Assembly (NCBI GenBank): GCA_021774435.1
Contig: JAJFJB010000207.1
Coordinates: 1 to 32,400 of the forward strand
DNA from: Alphaproteobacteria bacterium
GTDB taxonomy: Bacteria > Pseudomonadota > Alphaproteobacteria > UBA8366 > GCA-2717185
Length of the DNA stretch: 32,400 nt
Direction of reading: 5' to 3'
The notes below the pieces were generated by a model, which worked only from the letters and a program-made list of their open reading frames with translations, was not told the origin of the DNA and made no database searches. Made by a program: the position numbers and the translations under genes. This document shows, piece after piece, positions 8,378-18,112 of the stretch (position 1 is the first letter of the stretch; the number at the start of each line of letters is the position of its first letter).

Positions 8378-8397
8378 TATCTATCGACTGATAGATA
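8378..8397. promoter_or_regulatory. TetR operator 2
   Basis: TATCTATCGACTGATAGATA has perfect 8-base inverted arms (TATCTATC/GATAGATA) around GACT. It overlaps the expected transcription start of the GST gene, 38 bases before its ATG, which fits simple repression. Confidence 0.7.
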
Positions 8398-8435
8398 GTT
8401 TTTTAGATGCACACTCAATCCCCAAGGAGCGACCG

Positions 8436-9062
8436 ATGAAAGTTTATGAGTTTAAAGGCTTCCCCAACCCAACCCGTGTCCGCCTCGCCCTCGCCGAGAA
8501 GGGCCTATTCGACGATGTCGAGTTCGTGCAGGTCAATGTCCCCGAAGGCGAACACCGGCAACCCGCTTTCCTCGCCATCAACCCGTCAGGCGCCGTCCCT
8601 GTTCTCGAATTGGATGATGGGACACAAATTTCCGAATGTTCAGCCATCACCGAATATCTCGACCATGCCAAAGGCGAAGCCAGCCTGACCGGTCAAAACG
8701 CCAAGGAACGCGCACTCATTGCCATGATGCAGCGGAAAGTCGAATCCGGATTCCTCGACGCCGTCGCCGCCTATTTCCATCACGCCACGGACGGGCTCGG
8801 TCCGGATATCGAAACCTACCAGAACGCCAATTGGGGCGAACGGCAGAAAGAGATTGCGCTGAAAACGATGGGATGGATGAACGATAAATTGGCGGATCAG
8901 AACTATCTTGCCGGCGACCACTTTACCGTCGCGGACATCACCGCCATGGCCGGTTTCGATTTTGCTGGTTTCGCTCAGATTGAAACACCCGCCAACCTCA
9001 CCAACCTGTTAGCCTGGCGCGATCGCGTCGCGGCCCGGCCCAGCACGAAGATCGCGGCCTAG
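8436..9062 (+). CDS. Glutathione S-transferase family protein
   Basis: 208 residues from the ATG at 8436, chosen for AAGGAG just upstream and because the thioredoxin-like domain begins at once (MKVYEFKGFPNPTRVRLALAEKGL). The glutathione-binding segment VPVLELDDGTQISECSAITEYLD (about 60-82) has the conserved cis-proline and the S/T-type gamma-glutamyl contact. An all-helical C-terminal domain follows, with the capping-box-like YLAGDHFTVADI. It conjugates or reduces electrophiles with glutathione in the cytosol. It shares an operon with the ChrR-like cupin gene 24 bases downstream and is probably controlled by the divergent TetR regulator, which points to an inducible response to a reactive compound. 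Confidence 0.92.
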   Translation: MKVYEFKGFPNPTRVRLALAEKGLFDDVEFVQVNVPEGEHRQPAFLAINPSGAVPVLELDDGTQISECSAITEYLDHAKGEASLTGQNAKERALIAMMQRKVESGFLDAVAAYFHHATDGLGPDIETYQNANWGERQKEIALKTMGWMNDKLADQNYLAGDHFTVADITAMAGFDFAGFAQIETPANLTNLLAWRDRVAARPSTKIAA

Positions 9063-9086
9063 CCGATCAACCAAAGGGAGCCAGCC

Positions 9087-9767
9087 ATGGAACTCAATGC
9101 CGATTTCACGAAACGCGTGGCCATGCATGCCGACGACATTCCATGGCGGGCCTCCCCGATGGTCGGCGTCGACCGGCGCATGCTTGACCGCATTGGCGAT
9201 GAGGTTGCCCGGGCCACCTCGATCGTCCGCTATGCGCCGGGCAGTCACTTCTCACCCCATGTGCACACCGGGGGCGAGGAATTCATCGTCATCGACGGCG
9301 TCTTTCAGGACGAACATGGCGACTTCCCCGAAGGTGCCTATATCCGCAACCCGCCGACTTCTAGCCACACGCCGGGTTCCGAAAAGGGTTGCACGATCAT
9401 GGTCAAGCTGTGGCAGTTCGACCCCGACGACCGCACCCACGTCCGCATCGACATGAACAAGATCGCCGCCGTCCCCGCCGCCGGACGCCCCGGCGTCGCC
9501 GTCACCCCGCTCTTCAAGGACCCGCGCGAGGATGTCCGCGTCGAGCGCTGGGATGCCAACGCCGAGGTCGCGGTCGAAGCGGACGGCGGAGCGGAACTCT
9601 TCGTCCTCAATGGCGGTTTTCAGGAACGCGGCGAATCCTTCAGTCGCCATTCCTGGCTCCGCCTGCCGGACGGCGATAACGCGACCCTCAAAGCCGGGCC
9701 GGAAGGCGCTGTGGTCTGGATCAAGACAGGCAACCTGCGCTTTGCAAAGGCGCCGAAAACTTCCTGA
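9087..9767 (+). CDS. ChrR-like double-cupin protein
   Basis: 226 residues; GGGAG precedes the ATG by 8 bases. The first cupin (about 15-110) keeps the metal set in HFSPHVHTGGEEFIVIDGVF (two His and a Glu) plus the later His in TSSHTPG, and has the FxDEHGDFPxGxYxRNPP stretch typical of the cupin of ChrR, the anti-sigma partner of singlet-oxygen sigma factors. The second cupin (about 135-220) has lost these ligands. The zinc-binding N-terminal anti-sigma domain of true ChrR is absent, so this is a stand-alone cupin, probably an enzyme or sensor for peroxides or electrophiles. It follows the GST gene in the same operon. Confidence 0.85.
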   Translation: MELNADFTKRVAMHADDIPWRASPMVGVDRRMLDRIGDEVARATSIVRYAPGSHFSPHVHTGGEEFIVIDGVFQDEHGDFPEGAYIRNPPTSSHTPGSEKGCTIMVKLWQFDPDDRTHVRIDMNKIAAVPAAGRPGVAVTPLFKDPREDVRVERWDANAEVAVEADGGAELFVLNGGFQERGESFSRHSWLRLPDGDNATLKAGPEGAVVWIKTGNLRFAKAPKTS

Positions 9768-9841
9768 AATTCCGCTTACGTCAAAACATAAAAACCCGCC
9801 CCAACCGATTCTAAAACCTGAAAATTAAAAGGGGGTAAGGG

Positions 9842-9866
9842 GGTTTATGGATCATGGTTTATGGAT
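9842..9866. repeat. 11-base direct repeat
   Basis: GGTTTATGGAT occurs twice with CAT between. It lies immediately before the hairpin pair. Confidence 0.6.
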
Positions 9867-9872
9867 AGGACG

Positions 9873-9919
9873 CCGTTCGCTCACCCCAATGCTTGAGCGA
9901 ACGGACAAGCGTTCGCTTG
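9873..9919. repeat. Pair of adjacent hairpins
   Basis: Hairpin 1 has perfect 11-base arms, CCGTTCGCTCA (9873-9883) and TGAGCGAACGG (9894-9904). Hairpin 2 is CAAGCG-TT-CGCTTG (9906-9919). Both contain the word GTTCGCT. There is no T-tract, so they are not ordinary terminators; they could be an RNA structure or a repeat family. Confidence 0.6.
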
Positions 9920-10122
9920 GGATGCTTTGTGTTATATCAACGCGTTGTTCGCGGCAAAACGCCCCTAAGTAGAAGCGCTTTGGCAGTTGTTTGCCGGACC
10001 AACCTGGCGCAGAAATTGAACCAATTTGTCGGAACAAATTTTTGTGCGGATGTAAGATAGCAAACACTGTGTATGGGCCGGTTTCGCCGAATTTGACATT
10101 CGATTCGGCTACCTTCTTGTCA

Positions 10123-10200
10123 CCCTTGGGCTTGACCCGAGGGTCCACAACCAACGAGAGCACGGCAACGGACATGGATACTCGGGTCAAGCCCGAGTAT
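10123..10200. repeat. REP-like extragenic palindrome pair
   Basis: CCCTTGGG-CTTGA-CCCGAGGG (10123-10143, one G:T pair) and ATACTCGGG-TCAAG-CCCGAGTAT (10178-10200, perfect 9-base arms) share the core GGGCTTGACCC in opposite orientation. Such paired palindromes are dispersed between genes in many alphaproteobacteria. Confidence 0.7.
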
Positions 10201-10222
10201 GGCGACACTGCTCCCGCTTCAT

Positions 10223-11314
10223 CTACGTCGGCAACGCAAAGCCCAACCCCTCGCCCACCGGCAGCCCCGATGTACCGTCCGTCATGTCCGGTACCGCGCC
10301 GTCGCAGAGCTCCAGAAACATCGGGCTTTCGTCGAACTGGTGTTCGAGCACCAACAGGTTCGGGATGACGGCCGCGATGTGCAGGCTGGCGAGATGACAG
10401 AGCGGGCCGGTTGGGTTGTGCGGGGAGAAGCCGACACCCTTCTCCGCCGCCATTTCCGCGAGCCGCAGCATGGTCCCGATGCCGCCGCAATATTTCACGT
10501 CGGGCATGATGACGTCATAAACGCCGGCGGCGATGAACTTCTCGAAATAGGCAACCCGCGTCCCCTGCTCCGTGCCGGCCATACGTATGCCAAGGTTGTC
10601 TTTTAGGGGCCGCAGGCTGATGAGATCGGCACAGTCGTCCGGGTCTTCCGGCAACGGGCACTCGACCCAATACAGCCCCAGCCGGGCCGCTTCGCGCAGA
10701 AAGTCGCGCGCCCGCGTTACATTGAGCCGCCAATGGCAGTCGACCAGCACCTGAACGTCCGGCCCGGCGGCATCGCAGGTCGCAGCGATCCGGTCGATAC
10801 CAGCGGCAAACAGGGAATCGCCCTCGGTTCCCATATCCGGCTGCAAATCGTCGAACGGCGCGATCTTGAGCCTCGTGTGTCCGGCGGCAAGCGCGTCACG
10901 GGCGCTGGCAACGAAGCCGTTCGGCGACCGTTCCACGGTGCGCCGGTTGATATTGGCGTAGAGCGGAATGAGGTCCTGTTTCGCCCCGCCGAGCAAGCCG
11001 TGAATGGGCGCGCCCGCCCGCTTGCCGCGTATGTCCCAACTGGCCTGTTCCAGGGCACTCACCACGGCGCTATAGGCGCGGTCCATCCAGTCCGCGACGG
11101 CGATCTTCTCGATCACCGACATGGGCATACCCACCAGATGCTGACCGTATTTCGCCGCGATCTCCGCCATGGCGCCTTCCTGCCCCGACAAAGACGCCTC
11201 GCCAAGCCCGCTCAGCCCGTCGCTGGTTTCAACCCGGATGAAGGTCCATTTGGTCTTCTCGCTAACCTCGATGACGATCGGCTGGATCGACTTGACCGTG
11301 ACGGCATCACTCAT
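10223..11314 (-). CDS. Mandelate racemase/muconate-lactonizing enzyme family (enolase superfamily), sugar-acid dehydratase-like
   Basis: 363 residues from the ATG at 11312-11314; this start overlaps the crotonase gene's end by 8 bases (ATGAGTGA), a typical translationally coupled junction. The capping domain (1-115) precedes a TIM barrel with K150 in HTRLKIAPF, metal ligands D192 (VDCHW), E218 (VECPLPE) and E249 (GTEQG), D272, and H299 in SPHNPTGP. That His/Asp arrangement and the SPHNP..GP motif resemble the galactonate dehydratase branch. The enzyme would abstract a proton next to a carboxylate and eliminate water. Pairing with a crotonase is unusual and hints at acid catabolism. Substrate not assignable. 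Confidence 0.88.
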   Translation of the reverse strand: MSDAVTVKSIQPIVIEVSEKTKWTFIRVETSDGLSGLGEASLSGQEGAMAEIAAKYGQHLVGMPMSVIEKIAVADWMDRAYSAVVSALEQASWDIRGKRAGAPIHGLLGGAKQDLIPLYANINRRTVERSPNGFVASARDALAAGHTRLKIAPFDDLQPDMGTEGDSLFAAGIDRIAATCDAAGPDVQVLVDCHWRLNVTRARDFLREAARLGLYWVECPLPEDPDDCADLISLRPLKDNLGIRMAGTEQGTRVAYFEKFIAAGVYDVIMPDVKYCGGIGTMLRLAEMAAEKGVGFSPHNPTGPLCHLASLHIAAVIPNLLVLEHQFDESPMFLELCDGAVPDMTDGTSGLPVGEGLGFALPT

Positions 11315-12224
11315 CCAGCAAATTACCCGCGGCATCGCGCCGTTCCGGCCCTTGGACCCGTGCCCGGCCATCGCCGAAGCCCGCGTCCCGGCCTTCCAGC
11401 GCGGCCTTCAACCCTTTGTCCTTGGCAACCTGACGGAAGGATCGCGTGCCCGGTGCGAGATGCGCCCGGCCGTCATTTTCCGCCGCCATGCGCTGCAAGG
11501 TCCGTGCGCCCATCAGCTCGAGCCCCATATTGACGATGCGCTTGTTCGACGACAGCAGATCGGCATCGATCATCGCCAGACGGTCGGCCAGCCCCTCGAC
11601 CTCGCCTTCCAGATCGTCCGCCGCGACCGCCTTCATCACCAGCCCAATGGAGGCTGCCTCCGCGCCGGTGATGGTATCGCCGGTCAGCAACAGCCGCTTC
11701 GCCCATTGCGGGCCGCAGTGATAGAGCCACATCTGGTTCGGCAAGGAACCCAGATCGCGGGCCGGCGGAAAGCCAATCACGGCGTCGTCGGCCGCGATCA
11801 CCATGTCGCACAGCAAGGCGATATCGGTCCCGCCCGCCAGACAATGCCCGTGCACCTGCGCGATGGACGGTTTGTGCATATCGAACAGCACCATGCGCAG
11901 CCGCTGGCTGTATTCGAGCCGCCAGATATCGTCGTCGATGGTCGGGTCGGCATAGATCCCGCCATCGCGGTAGGTCCGCCCCGGAACGCCGCCCGATGGC
12001 GGATTGTTCAGCCCCGGCGTCAGATCATACCCCGCCGAAAACGACTTCCCCGCCCCGCGCAGAATGACGCAATGCACCCCCTTGTCATTATCGGCTTCCC
12101 ACAGGGCGGCGCTGAGTTCCTCCAGCAGCGGCACCGACAAGGCATTGCGCTTCGCCGGCCGGTTCAACGTGATCCGCGCGCGGCCGTCGACGGGCTCGTA
12201 AATGATATATTCGAAATCGTCCAT
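11307..12224 (-). CDS. Enoyl-CoA hydratase/isomerase (crotonase) family protein
   Basis: 305 residues from the ATG at 12222-12224 (AGGA 9 bases upstream); longer than the usual 260 because of an insertion of about 25 residues (PGLNNPPSGG...DDDIW) after the first oxyanion loop. SFSAGYDL (about 61-68) and HCLAGGTDIALLCD (127-140) form the CoA-ester oxyanion hole. The Glu normally following the second loop is Asp (D134), and the second catalytic Glu region reads GFPPAR, so it may not be a hydratase but an isomerase, hydrolase or C-C bond enzyme. Overlap with the enolase-superfamily gene marks an operon. Confidence 0.88.
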   Translation of the reverse strand: MDDFEYIIYEPVDGRARITLNRPAKRNALSVPLLEELSAALWEADNDKGVHCVILRGAGKSFSAGYDLTPGLNNPPSGGVPGRTYRDGGIYADPTIDDDIWRLEYSQRLRMVLFDMHKPSIAQVHGHCLAGGTDIALLCDMVIAADDAVIGFPPARDLGSLPNQMWLYHCGPQWAKRLLLTGDTITGAEAASIGLVMKAVAADDLEGEVEGLADRLAMIDADLLSSNKRIVNMGLELMGARTLQRMAAENDGRAHLAPGTRSFRQVAKDKGLKAALEGRDAGFGDGRARVQGPERRDAAGNLLDE

Positions 12225-12349
12225 GGGGGTGTCCTGACCTGTATTGCACTTATCGGCTCCAAACCGCGCAATTTTTAAGCACGTTGCCAAACGCGCAGAG
12301 CCTCGGCCATGTTAGCTCTTTAGGCACATGCGTTACGAGAGGCCATTCG

Positions 12350-12838
12350 GTGGCAAAGAACAAGCTGAAAGTCGTGTTTGAAAATGTCGGTGCCAGATCG
12401 GTCGATTTTTCAATTCAGTACGGTGCGTTTTCTCTCGCGGATTCTTGCTCCTACATTACGCCCGTATTTACTGATTTTTGCGAAACGCTCTGCGCAGCGG
12501 CCGAGGGTCTTGAGACAAAGCCGGTCACCGTATCTATCGAACCAATTGAGTTCGATTTTCACTTCCAGCCTGGCGAAAACGCAAACCGTATCAAATTCGA
12601 AATACAGGAATGGCCGGACAACGTCCGCAGCACGCTATCCCGCCCGACGGTTCTATAATGTTTCGAAGCAAACCGGCTCGACATCATCGCGCCATTCTGG
12701 CGCGGGATCCAAAGGTTCAGGACGTCCCTTACGGCAGAAGAATTCGAAGAAGGATGGAGATCGCCTTTTCCTGACCGGATCTTCGCGGAACTGACGGACC
12801 GCATTAACGCGCTACAAACTGAAAAGAAAAAAGCTTAG
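12350..12838 (+). pseudogene. Unknown gene interrupted by one in-frame TAA
   Basis: A GTG at 12350 with AGAGG 7 bases upstream opens a 102-residue frame beginning MAKNKLKVVFENVGARSV, ending in TAA at 12656-12658. The very same frame then continues for 59 more sense codons (FEANRLDIIAPFWRGIQRF..., ending LQTEKKKA) to TAG at 12836-12838. The second part has protein-like composition and no start codon of its own, so one gene of about 162 codons was probably split by a point mutation; alternatively only the 102-residue protein is made. I recognise no family; the first part alternates beta-like strands with a short helix. Its end overlaps the stop of the convergent amidase gene. It stands alone on the plus strand within a minus-strand block. 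Confidence 0.5.
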
Positions 12839-14259
12839 AGCGCCCATCCCAAATCCGGCGCGCGGTTCCGGTCCGTCGCTTGTTCAAACGCATATCCCGC
12901 CCGCAACACCGTCTCTTCTGCGAAGGGTTTACCGTAGATCATGAGGCCGATCGGCAATCCGCCGCTCGATAGGCCGCAGGGGACCGAGAGGCCGCAGAGG
13001 CCGAGTACGTTGCCGGTCGCCGTGTTGTCGGAATAGATCTTCGACAGGGCGACATAGGTTTCCATCGTTTCCGCGAATTCGGCAACCGGGATCGCGGGTC
13101 GGGTTGTTGTCGGCGCTAGCATGATGTCGATATCGCGTAGGCTTCCCGCCAGTTGCGACCGGCGCAATGCGTGCATATCGCGCAGGCCGCCGGCGTAATC
13201 CGTTGCCAGCCGCTCCCGCTCCTGCAGCATGCGGGGGCCGACGACCGGGTCCATGTCGTCGACTTGGGTTTTCAGCCGGTCGGCATGGATGACACAGGCT
13301 TCGACGCTACTGATCGCGCCGCGCACCTGCTGCGCGGTCTGGGCCTCGGGATAGGATATGTTTTCGACATGCGCCCCGAGTTCGCTAAACACCGAAGCGG
13401 CAGCCCTCACCGCCTTTTCGACCTCCGGGTCGGCGTTGTCGAAGAAAACTTCCTGCGGAATACCGACGCGCAGCCCCTTCACGCCGCGTTTCAGGTTCGG
13501 CAGGACGTCATGCGGTCCAATGCCAATCGTGGAATCGTCATTGAGGTCCTCGCCCAGCATCGCCTGATAGACCAAGGCGGCGTCCTCCACCGAGCGGGTC
13601 AGCGGCCCGACCGAATCCAGGGTCCAGCTCAAGGGAAAGACACCGTGGCGGCTGATTCGCCCCACGGTGGTTTTCAGACCCACCGTGCCGCAGAGGCCCG
13701 CCGGCGCGCGCACCGATCCGCCCGTGTCCGACCCCAGCGCCATTGGTGCCATCCCAGAGGCGACCGCAACGGCGGAGCCGGCACTCGATCCGCCCGGAAT
13801 ATGGTGGGTTTCGTGCCACGGATTATGCGGCGTGCCCTGGATATTGTTGATGCCCGCAATGCCACGCGCGAACTCCACGGTAATGGTCTTGCCCAGCACA
13901 ATCATGCCCGCCTCGCGCAACTGGCGCGTCGCGGTGCAGTCCTTGTCCGCGATATTCTCGCCCAACGTCCGCGACCCCGCCGTCGTCGGCAACCCGCCGA
14001 CATCGAAAATATCCTTCACGCCATAGGGAATACCGTGTAGCGGCCCAACTTGCTGCCCGGATTGCAACTGCCGCTCGGCGGCCTCTGCTTCCGCCATGGC
14101 CCGGTCCGCGACGATTAGATTAAACGCATGCAGCGGGCCGTTCAGCGCTTCAATCCGCGCCAGCAACTGTTCGGTCAATGTAACCGGCGACAGTTCGCCG
14201 GAACGGATCAACTGCCCCAATTCGACAATGGTGAGATCGTGCAACGCTGTATCGCTCAT
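12835..14259 (-). CDS. Amidase-signature family hydrolase
   Basis: 474 residues from the ATG at 14257-14259, 10 bases after the upstream stop; the G-rich GGGTGGGTGGG precedes it. The amidase signature is complete: catalytic K82 in PYGVKDIFDV, the cis-serine in GGSSAGSAVAVASG (158-159) and nucleophile S182 in SDTGGSVRAPAGLCG. The N-terminus (LTIVELGQLIRSGELSPVTLTEQLLARI) is typical of the family that includes GatA, indoleacetamide hydrolase and allophanate hydrolase. No gatB/gatC neighbour is present, so it is a catabolic amide hydrolase and not the tRNA amidotransferase. It is co-transcribed with the 6PGDH-like gene. Confidence 0.92.
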   Translation of the reverse strand: MSDTALHDLTIVELGQLIRSGELSPVTLTEQLLARIEALNGPLHAFNLIVADRAMAEAEAAERQLQSGQQVGPLHGIPYGVKDIFDVGGLPTTAGSRTLGENIADKDCTATRQLREAGMIVLGKTITVEFARGIAGINNIQGTPHNPWHETHHIPGGSSAGSAVAVASGMAPMALGSDTGGSVRAPAGLCGTVGLKTTVGRISRHGVFPLSWTLDSVGPLTRSVEDAALVYQAMLGEDLNDDSTIGIGPHDVLPNLKRGVKGLRVGIPQEVFFDNADPEVEKAVRAAASVFSELGAHVENISYPEAQTAQQVRGAISSVEACVIHADRLKTQVDDMDPVVGPRMLQERERLATDYAGGLRDMHALRRSQLAGSLRDIDIMLAPTTTRPAIPVAEFAETMETYVALSKIYSDNTATGNVLGLCGLSVPCGLSSGGLPIGLMIYGKPFAEETVLRAGYAFEQATDRNRAPDLGWAL

Positions 14260-14269
14260 CCCACCCACC

Positions 14270-15172
14270 CTACTCCGCCGCCGATTTCGTGTTCTGAAGT
14301 GCGGCGACATACATATCGAGCACCTGTTCGAGCGTGCGGCTTTCATCGACCGTCTCTCGGGTCTCCGCCGCGATCGGCGTGCGGTCTGCCATCGCCATGA
14401 TGTCGGCGGCGCCTTCGTGAAATTTCGGCGTCACGCCGACTTCGGCGAACGTCGCCGCAATTTCGTTCATTTCGCCGAGCCAGCGTCCCGCATCCAACGG
14501 TATTCTCGGCACCTTGTTCTCCATCGCGGCAAGCATGGACGGATTGCTCTCGCCGATCTCCGCAAAATACGCCTCGGTGAGCCCATGCGCCTGCGCCGCG
14601 GTCAGGACGGCGGCGTGCAGCGAAAAGGTTCCCTTGGTCGAACCGGCATAGATCATCTTCATCGCCGAGGCGCGGCCGATCTCGCACCCGAGCGAACGAA
14701 CGATAAACCCCTTCCCATCGAGCGCTTCCACCGCCCCTGTATCGGGGCCGCTGACATAGAGCCGCGTCCCGCCCTTCGCCTTTACGGGATTGGACCCGAT
14801 GATACCGCCATCGATATAGGGTGCCCCCGCGCGGGCGATCTCCGCTCCGACCTGCCGCGTCGTGGCCGGCGAAATCGCATTGCAATCGGTATAGAGCGGC
14901 CGGCAATCGGTGGCGATCATGGCCTCCGCAACGATCTTCGCCTGCGCCAACGCCGACTCGGGTGGCAGGATCGATAATATAAGATCCGACTGCCGTACGA
15001 CGTTTTCGAAAGACCCGAGATCCTCAATTTGCGCGGTTTGGGCCAGTCCGTGCGTGCGCTCGCTGCGGCCGGTTAAATTCGTCACTACCCGAAATCCACA
15101 CTCTCGAAAGGCAATGGCGCAGCCATGCCCCATATCACCCGGCATCAATATCGCTAGCGTTTCAATCGTCAT
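14270..15172 (-). CDS. NAD(P)-binding 6-phosphogluconate dehydrogenase-like protein (DUF1932 C-terminus)
   Basis: 300 residues from the ATG at 15170-15172, with CCGAGG 8 bases upstream; a longer frame to 15478 has no support. The Rossmann start is LAILMPGDMGHGCAIAF, with D in place of the usual x in GxGxxG (PGDMGHG). The segment YIDGGIIGSNP corresponds to the substrate-binding loop, and the DUF1932 domain follows (SAMKMIYAGSTKGTFSLHAAVLTAAQAHGL), including the lysine of the beta-hydroxyacid dehydrogenase family. It would oxidise a 3-hydroxy acid or reduce an imine-like substrate. First gene of a pair with the amidase; divergent from the hydroxyacid dehydrogenase operon across 236 bp. Confidence 0.88.
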   Translation of the reverse strand: MTIETLAILMPGDMGHGCAIAFRECGFRVVTNLTGRSERTHGLAQTAQIEDLGSFENVVRQSDLILSILPPESALAQAKIVAEAMIATDCRPLYTDCNAISPATTRQVGAEIARAGAPYIDGGIIGSNPVKAKGGTRLYVSGPDTGAVEALDGKGFIVRSLGCEIGRASAMKMIYAGSTKGTFSLHAAVLTAAQAHGLTEAYFAEIGESNPSMLAAMENKVPRIPLDAGRWLGEMNEIAATFAEVGVTPKFHEGAADIMAMADRTPIAAETRETVDESRTLEQVLDMYVAALQNTKSAAE

Positions 15173-15408
15173 ATCGAATCCTCGGAATTCCATGTTACGT
15201 CGCTTGTTTCTGAGCCAATGAACGTAAAGGACATCCGGCAAAGGCTCCACTACTGCGTGCAGGACCTGCGAAGGTAGGTCACCCGCTTGCCAGCAAACCG
15301 GTCGGAACCTTATTCTACAACAACGCCATGACGTGACGAATGCGCTGCCCGGGATCCGCACGCAAAGACGCGCCAGCCCAAAGATAAATGCACACTCAGG
15401 GAGGAACC

Positions 15409-16374
15409 ATGAGCCCCAGGATCGTATTTGTGACCGATTTCCCCGACGCCGCCGATGTTGCCCGTGAAATGGCCCCATCCGGTTTCGACCTCGCCATCGT
15501 GCCCGCGCGCAGTGCCGAATACAAAGAGGCTATGAAGGATGCGGAATATCTCGTCGGGTTCGTCGACGGGCTGGTCGATCCGGAACTCTTCACGACGGGT
15601 CCGAAACTGAAGCTGATCCAATTGCTCAGCGCCGGATACGACAAGGCCGACATTCCGTCCGCGCGCGCCGCGGGCGTACCGATCTGCAACAATGGCGGCG
15701 CCAATTCGGTCGCTGTCTCGGAACATGCGATCCTGCTTGCCCTCGCCGTGTCGCGGCAACTTGTCCATCAGCACACAAATGTCACGGCGGGCCGCTGGCG
15801 CGGCAACACCACACCGCGCGTGCATGAATTGCGGAACCGGACGATGGGGATCGTCGGACTCGGCACCATCGGCAAGAAGACCGCGCGGCTCGCCCTCGCC
15901 TTCGGCATGAATGTGAATTACTACGATATCGCACGCCTGACGGAGGATCAGGAGGACGCGCTGGGTGTCCGCTTCCGGTTGCTGCGGGAATTGATGCGCA
16001 CGTCCGATGTCATCAGCGTGCACACGCCGTTCAACAAATCGACCCACAAGATGATCGGCAAGGACGAACTCGCCCTGATGCAACCCTCCGCCATCCTCAT
16101 CAATACCGCACGCGGCCCGGTTATCGACGAAGTGGCCTTGCATGAGGCCCTGTCGACGGGCGTGATCGCCGGCGCCGGGCTGGATGTCTTCGATCAGGAG
16201 CCGCCGGAAGCCGACAATCCGCTGTTCAGCCTCGACAACGTGATTCTGACCGCGCACCTCGCCGGGCCGACCTTCGAAAGCAATACCGGCCGTGTCCGGA
16301 ATGCGTTCGACAATGTACAGCGGGTCGCTCGCGGTGGCGCCCCGCTCTGGGTCATTCCTGAACTGGCGGAATAA
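15409..16374 (+). CDS. D-2-hydroxyacid dehydrogenase
   Basis: 321 residues from the ATG at 15409, preceded by GGGAGG. The NAD-binding motif is G150-L-G152-T-I-G155, and the catalytic triad is visible: R235 (INTARGPVIDE), E264 (DVFDQEPPE) and H283 (ILTAHLAGPT). This matches the phosphoglycerate/glycerate dehydrogenase and glyoxylate reductase type. It reduces 2-oxo acids or oxidises D-2-hydroxy acids with NAD(P)H. Ten bases separate it from the monooxygenase, so the two form an operon. A related but distinct dehydrogenase opens the window (1-808). Confidence 0.93.
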   Translation: MSPRIVFVTDFPDAADVAREMAPSGFDLAIVPARSAEYKEAMKDAEYLVGFVDGLVDPELFTTGPKLKLIQLLSAGYDKADIPSARAAGVPICNNGGANSVAVSEHAILLALAVSRQLVHQHTNVTAGRWRGNTTPRVHELRNRTMGIVGLGTIGKKTARLALAFGMNVNYYDIARLTEDQEDALGVRFRLLRELMRTSDVISVHTPFNKSTHKMIGKDELALMQPSAILINTARGPVIDEVALHEALSTGVIAGAGLDVFDQEPPEADNPLFSLDNVILTAHLAGPTFESNTGRVRNAFDNVQRVARGGAPLWVIPELAE

Positions 16375-16384
16375 GGGAGACCCG

Positions 16385-18004
<1,620 letters not shown>

Positions 18005-18112
18005 CGTGGTTAACGGGGCTTAAGCGCTTCTTCATAAGACCATCCTAGAGTGCACGTATCCATACGGCTGCGGGACCGCTAGCCGTCGCGCGTTCTTTCC
18101 CAGAGAGGCTTA

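Larger units (their letters stand above)
9768..10222. other. 455-bp non-coding region with hairpins and REP element
   Basis: No gene is visible. It contains, in order, an 11-base direct repeat (GGTTTATGGAT at 9842-9852 and 9856-9866), two adjacent hairpins (9873-9919) and a REP-like palindrome pair (10123-10200). The genes on both sides end here (convergent), so this is transcript-end space. Confidence 0.6.

Noticed and set aside
9852..10490. Minus-strand frame spanning the REP element
   Set aside because: It translates the palindromes and out-of-frame dehydratase sequence; no start signal and no domain.
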